A stretch of DNA of 64,000 nucleotides from JAZKDW01 sp040387375. GTDB lineage: Bacteria; Pseudomonadota; Gammaproteobacteria; Burkholderiales; Burkholderiaceae_D. A program made the position numbers and the translations under genes. Where the stretch lies: contig JAZKDW010000048.1 in the NCBI GenBank assembly GCA_040387375.1, forward strand, positions 16,714 through 80,713, read 5' to 3'. A model generated the notes under the pieces. That model worked only from the letters and a program-made list of their open reading frames with translations. It ran no database searches and was not told the DNA's origin. Below, in pieces: positions 60,454 to 64,000 of this stretch (position 1 is the first letter of the stretch; each line of letters opens with the position of its first letter).

Positions 60454-61368
60454 TTATTTCAGCTGGCCGGGAATATGGCTTTCATGATTGTCGAGGTACC
60501 ACACCGCCAGTTCTTCGCGAGTGGGCCACCAGACTCCCGGCACTGACTTCACATGTTCAATGAACTCGCGCAAGGCACGGATGCGATGCGCGCGGCCCGC
60601 CACGTGCGGATGCAAACCCACGTTCATCAGGCGGCCGGTCTTTGCGCCTTCCGCATGCAGCACATCGAACTCTTCGATCAGCGCATCGCGGAACTGGTCG
60701 GTGGTGAAATTCTTGCGTGTGATGAAGGTGAAATCGTTGATCTCGTTCGAGTACGGCGTCGAGACGATCGGGCCATGCGGCGTTTTCAGCAGGTAGGGCT
60801 GGTCGTCGTTCATGATGTCGCAATAAAACGTGCAACCGTATTCAGCCAGGATGTCGGCGGTCTGCATGGTGCCGCGCAGGCTCGAGGACAGCCATCCCTT
60901 TGACTTGCGGCCGGTATATTTTTCAAACTGCTCCAGCGAGCGCAGCACGATTTCCCGTTCCCGCGCCGGGTCCTTGGCAAAATCGGTGAGCAGTTCACCC
61001 TGTTCCCAGTTGTGGCACAACAGTTCCCAGCCGCGCTCCAGCACGGCGTCGGTCATCGCTTGCCGGCGCTCGAAGGTGACCGCATTGGTGGTGCACGATG
61101 CGGCCACGCCGAGTTCGTCGAACAATTCCAGCAGACGCCAGATGCCGACCCGCTGGCCATATTCGCGCCAGCTGTAATTGGGGAAGTCAGGCGTGTCGCC
61201 GGGCAGCGAATCGGGCAGGATGGCCGGACCGCCGGCGTAGTAGGGCTTGGTGGTCGGCTTGGTGAGGTCCCAGGTCTCGAGGTTGAAGGTCAGGATCAGC
61301 GCGATCTGGGCGCCATTCGGGAACTTCAGCGGCTGGCGTTGCGAGATCGGGATGTAATCGTATTCCAT
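60454..61368 (-). CDS. Polysaccharide-deacetylase-like hydrolase (PuuE/CE4 superfamily)
   Basis: A 304-residue NodB/CE4-fold protein. The order of motifs follows Pseudomonas PuuE allantoinase: YSWREYGQRVGIWRLLELFD, GWELLCHNWEQGELLTDFAK, GRKSKGWLSSSLRGTMQTAD, then a C-terminal MNVGLHPHVAGRAHRIRALR. At the metal-binding step of true deacetylases (H-x(3)-H) this protein has CHNWEQ, so one ligand is missing or replaced; PuuE is metal-independent. The substrate may be a cyclic amide or N-acyl compound, not chitin. Start 61368 has AAAGGACG. It lies 13 nt after the racemase-like gene on the same strand. Confidence 0.88.
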   Translation of the reverse strand: MEYDYIPISQRQPLKFPNGAQIALILTFNLETWDLTKPTTKPYYAGGPAILPDSLPGDTPDFPNYSWREYGQRVGIWRLLELFDELGVAASCTTNAVTFERRQAMTDAVLERGWELLCHNWEQGELLTDFAKDPAREREIVLRSLEQFEKYTGRKSKGWLSSSLRGTMQTADILAEYGCTFYCDIMNDDQPYLLKTPHGPIVSTPYSNEINDFTFITRKNFTTDQFRDALIEEFDVLHAEGAKTGRLMNVGLHPHVAGRAHRIRALREFIEHVKSVPGVWWPTREELAVWYLDNHESHIPGQLK

Positions 61369-61381
61369 GATCGTCCTTTGT

Positions 61382-62128
61382 TCAGTGGTCCAGAAGCAGT
61401 GAGCCGAAGCCGTCGATCTTATCTTCAAATCCCATCGACCGCAGCGCATGCCAATAGGTGGCGGTATTGATGGCGATGACCGGTTTCTCGAGCCAGAATT
61501 CGGCGATGCCGGCGATCTTGGCGAAGGCGAGGTTAGTGCCGCACTGGACCACCGCGTCGGCGCCTTCGCTCAGTTCCTCGCATGCGCGCTTGAGCGTGCG
61601 CGGTGATTCATGCGCAATCTGCATCGGGGACGGGGATTTCAGGCCCTTGAGCTGCACTACCTCATAACCGAGGTCCTCGAAAAACTTGCGGACCTGCACA
61701 TCGCCGACCGGCATGTAAGGCGTCAGTATGCCGATCTTGCGGATATTTCCGTACGCCTTGAGCGCCGCATCGACCGCGGTCGACCCCATCACCACTGGAA
61801 CGCCGCCGGTGCGCTCGAGCATGGTACGGTGCAGGCGGTCGGCGCCATCGGCGCCATCCCAGAATGTCTCCGCCGACATGCCCATGATCACGCAGCCGGG
61901 CGACATGGTCATCGCGACATCGACCGAGTCCAGCGTCGACGCCCTGATATTGTTGAGCATCGTCATGAAGGATGCATCGTCCGTCACCCGGGTATCCGGA
62001 ATCGCGATCCGGCAAAAATGGTTGGTCACGCCGCGCGGCCGCATGTCGTCATATTCCGGCTGCACGCTGGTATTGGTCGAGGGCGCAATCACCGCGTACT
62101 TCATGCGCCATCCTAATGAGTCGGCCAT
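61382..62128 (-). CDS. Asp/Glu racemase-superfamily enzyme (maleate isomerase/arylmalonate decarboxylase-like)
   Basis: A 248-residue member of the Asp/Glu/hydantoin racemase superfamily. Candidate active-site cysteines are in MTMSPGCVIMGMS (about residue 79) and AVVQCGTNLAFAK (about 195). The segment MGMSAETFWDGADGADRLHR is typical of the maleate cis-trans isomerase branch. Reactions in this branch are cis-trans isomerisation of maleate or arylmalonate decarboxylation. A good AAGGAGA site precedes the ATG. It heads a two-gene minus-strand unit with the PuuE-like gene and is divergent from the DUF1330 gene, 206 bp away. Confidence 0.88.
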   Translation of the reverse strand: MADSLGWRMKYAVIAPSTNTSVQPEYDDMRPRGVTNHFCRIAIPDTRVTDDASFMTMLNNIRASTLDSVDVAMTMSPGCVIMGMSAETFWDGADGADRLHRTMLERTGGVPVVMGSTAVDAALKAYGNIRKIGILTPYMPVGDVQVRKFFEDLGYEVVQLKGLKSPSPMQIAHESPRTLKRACEELSEGADAVVQCGTNLAFAKIAGIAEFWLEKPVIAINTATYWHALRSMGFEDKIDGFGSLLLDH

Positions 62129-62334
62129 CGAGTTCTCCTTTTAACTGCAGCCATGATGATGCGCGCCCGCCCTGCGGCTCAATCCCGATTTTCAAAGTAT
62201 CCGAAGGGTGAACAAATTTGCCGCTCGGGGCCGAAGCTCTCGCACCGCGAATAGTGTCGCTTTTCGACGGGACTGCCGGTCGGGCAAAGGTTTACTGTGT
62301 GGTCTGACACGACACCCATCCTCCGAGGAACATC

Positions 62335-62622
62335 ATGGCCGCTTACCTGATTGCAACCGTACATATCACCGATCCTGAAGTCTTTGCGCTGTATGCAAAG
62401 GGCATCGCCGGCGTCAGCGAAAAATTTCAGGGCACATCGATCGTCAAGGGCCCTGTGGCCGAGTTCCTGGAGGGCGATGGGCCCGCGGGCGAACGTGTGG
62501 TGGTGTCGCGCTTCCCGGATGCAGCGGCCGCGAAGGCTTATCTGGCATCGCCCGAATACCAGGCTGCCCGCGTGTACCGGATGCAGTCGGCTGATTGCAC
62601 CATGAGGTTGCTGGTCGATTGA
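62335..62622 (+). CDS. DUF1330-family protein
   Basis: A 95-residue ferredoxin-like-fold (dimeric alpha-beta barrel) protein of the DUF1330 family: AAYLIATVHITDPEVFALYA, VVVSRFPDAAAAKAYLASPE and a short C-terminus. A GAGGAA ribosome site precedes the ATG. Such proteins are frequent beside catabolic and antibiotic-modifying genes and may be small isomerases or monooxygenases, but no function is established. It is the first gene of the plus-strand part of the cluster, 73 nt before the hydroxylase. Confidence 0.85.
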   Translation: MAAYLIATVHITDPEVFALYAKGIAGVSEKFQGTSIVKGPVAEFLEGDGPAGERVVVSRFPDAAAAKAYLASPEYQAARVYRMQSADCTMRLLVD

Positions 62623-62695
62623 AAAGATTTGGCAATACAAGCTCCGCATCCAACGAAGGGTGCACAGAGATAGCAAACGGAGAGGTCACATCAGT

Positions 62696-63895
62696 ATGGA
62701 ACATTATCAAGTCATCATCGCCGGCGGCGGTCCGGTCGGCACCGTCGCCGCGTACCGCCTGGCGCAACAGGGAATCAAGGTCCTGGTCCTGGAGACCGAT
62801 CCCACCACCCGCGAGGACATGCGCGCATCGACCTTTCACCCAGTCACGCTGGACATGATGGAAGAGCTGGGCATACTCGGCGACCTGGAAGAGCAAGGGC
62901 TGAAGGCGCCGGTGTATCAATACCTGAACCGGCAGACCGGCAAGGCGCTCACCTTCGACCTCGGCGAAGCCGCCGACGTGCTGAAACATCCGTACCGCCT
63001 GCAGTGCGAACAGTACAAGCTGTCCCGGTTGCTGGCCAAAAAGCTGGGCGAACATCCCAACGCAACCATGCATTTTTCGCGCCGCGTCGTCTACTTCGAA
63101 CAGGATGAGACGGGCGTGACCGTGCATGCGGAAAGCCCGATGGAAATCGAAAGCTTCCGTGGTGATTACCTGATCGCAGCCGATGGCGCCAGTTCGCTGG
63201 TCCGCAAATGGCTGGGAGTGACTTTCGAGGGTTTCACCTATCCCGAGAAATTCCTGACCCTGTCGACCGAATGGCCGCTGGAAAAACATTTCGACAAGCT
63301 CGCCTGCGTCAATTACATCGCCGATCCGCATGAATGGTGTGTGCTGTTGCGTGTGCCGACCTTATGGCGCGTGCTGGTGCCGGCGACGGAAAACCAGAGT
63401 GACGCCTACCTGATGTCGGATGCGAAGAAGAATGAAGTGTTCAATGGCCTGATCGGTCGCGGTGATGAAGTCGAAACCAGGCACCGCACCATCTATCGGG
63501 TACACCAGCGTGTGGCCACCACCTTCCGCGTCAAGCGGGTGCTGATGGCGGGTGATGCGGCGCATCTGAATAATCCGCTTGGCGGCTTCGGCATGAATTC
63601 AGGCATACACGATGTGTGGAACCTGACTGAAAAGCTGCTGGAAATTTTCTTGCGCGGCGCCGACGCTGACGCACTGCTGGACCGCTACGATCGTCAACGG
63701 CGCACCATCATGAATGAGTTTGTGCAGGCGCAGACGATCAAGAACAAGATGGCGCTGGAGAGCAAGGCGGAGGATGCGCAGGCGCAGTTCCAGGCTGAAA
63801 TGGAACGCATACTCGCGGATGACAGGTTGCGCCGTAATTATCTGCTGAACCAGTCGATGTACAACAGTTTGAAGCAGGCTGAAACGATTGCTTGA
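62696..63895 (+). CDS. FAD-dependent aromatic monooxygenase (PHBH/MhpA class)
   Basis: A 399-residue group A flavoprotein monooxygenase. FAD-binding motifs are IIAGGGPVGTVAAYRLAQQG (GxGxxG, residues 6-25), the DG region YLIAADGASSLVRKWLG and GDAAHLNNPLGGFGMNSGIHD (GD motif). It hydroxylates a phenolic or related ring using NAD(P)H and O2. The start at 62696 has a GGAGAGG site 10 nt upstream; a GTG at 62660 is the alternative. It probably acts with the neighbouring deacetylase, isomerase and DUF1330 enzymes. The substrate is unknown. Confidence 0.9.
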   Translation: MEHYQVIIAGGGPVGTVAAYRLAQQGIKVLVLETDPTTREDMRASTFHPVTLDMMEELGILGDLEEQGLKAPVYQYLNRQTGKALTFDLGEAADVLKHPYRLQCEQYKLSRLLAKKLGEHPNATMHFSRRVVYFEQDETGVTVHAESPMEIESFRGDYLIAADGASSLVRKWLGVTFEGFTYPEKFLTLSTEWPLEKHFDKLACVNYIADPHEWCVLLRVPTLWRVLVPATENQSDAYLMSDAKKNEVFNGLIGRGDEVETRHRTIYRVHQRVATTFRVKRVLMAGDAAHLNNPLGGFGMNSGIHDVWNLTEKLLEIFLRGADADALLDRYDRQRRTIMNEFVQAQTIKNKMALESKAEDAQAQFQAEMERILADDRLRRNYLLNQSMYNSLKQAETIA

Positions 63896-64000
63896 GCTTG
63901 TTCGCCCGTTCCGGGTGATGTGCCGGGACGAGTGAATTTTCTTCGGAGCGTATCGGAAATTTTGTGTGTAAGGCATAACATGTTGAACCCAGAAAGGAGC

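Overview
The window is a high-GC proteobacterial chromosome segment. The gene families and neighbourhoods point to a betaproteobacterium of the Burkholderiales, probably Oxalobacteraceae-like. Evidence includes a PF10136-type recombinase, a 1334-residue PurL, the run selO-msrB-yciB-bolA-ppiC, a Porin_4 porin, and many Liv-type and TRAP uptake systems. The assignment is inferred from family knowledge, not from a search. Ten unknown bases at 29999-30008 show that this is a draft scaffold.

Positions 1-5.1 kb hold housekeeping and envelope genes: the recombinase fragment, an OmpA lipoprotein, a small membrane protein, a Crp/Fnr regulator, a Cys-repeat periplasmic protein and an AI-2E-family transporter. 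Positions 5.4-8.1 kb form an accessory island: a Tat-exported FAD oxidoreductase whose 3' end runs into a REP/REPIN array, then a VapBC-type toxin-antitoxin pair. Positions 8.1-22.8 kb carry an Lrp regulator divergent from an orphan 2-oxoacid dehydrogenase E1, an amidase divergent from a fused 5-oxoprolinase, purL, a LigB-family dioxygenase, DoxX and a LysR regulator. Positions 23.1-26.8 kb are a compact minus-strand operon (selO, msrB, yciB, bolA, ppiC).

Positions 27-37.4 kb look like a uptake-and-activation locus: a CoA ligase, a complete Liv ABC transporter, a second solute-binding protein and a bifunctional enoyl-CoA hydratase/3-hydroxyacyl-CoA dehydrogenase. An ABC-2 exporter (37.7-39.3 kb) follows, then a TRAP transporter (39.4-43.2 kb) divergent from a general porin.

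Positions 45.0-58.2 kb are the centrepiece, a 14-gene plus-strand operon behind a strong sigma70-like promoter. It encodes a BenD-like cis-diol carboxylate dehydrogenase, Rieske oxygenase large and small subunits, a complete five-gene Liv ABC transporter, a Rieske ferredoxin, its reductase, an XylT-like ferredoxin, an XylE-like catechol 2,3-dioxygenase, an XylF-like hydrolase, an acylating acetaldehyde dehydrogenase and 4-hydroxy-2-oxovalerate aldolase. Together they suggest import of an aromatic carboxylate, dihydroxylation and decarboxylation to a catechol, meta cleavage, hydrolysis and conversion to pyruvate and acetyl-CoA. The 2-oxopent-4-enoate hydratase step and the dehydrogenase branch are not encoded here. 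A GntR and an IclR regulator follow.

Positions 60.4-63.9 kb hold a second, unassigned catabolic cluster. A PuuE-like deacetylase and an Asp/Glu-racemase-superfamily enzyme are divergent from a DUF1330 protein and a flavin aromatic hydroxylase. It is the best candidate for an undescribed pathway. No tRNA, rRNA, CRISPR array or complete insertion sequence was seen.
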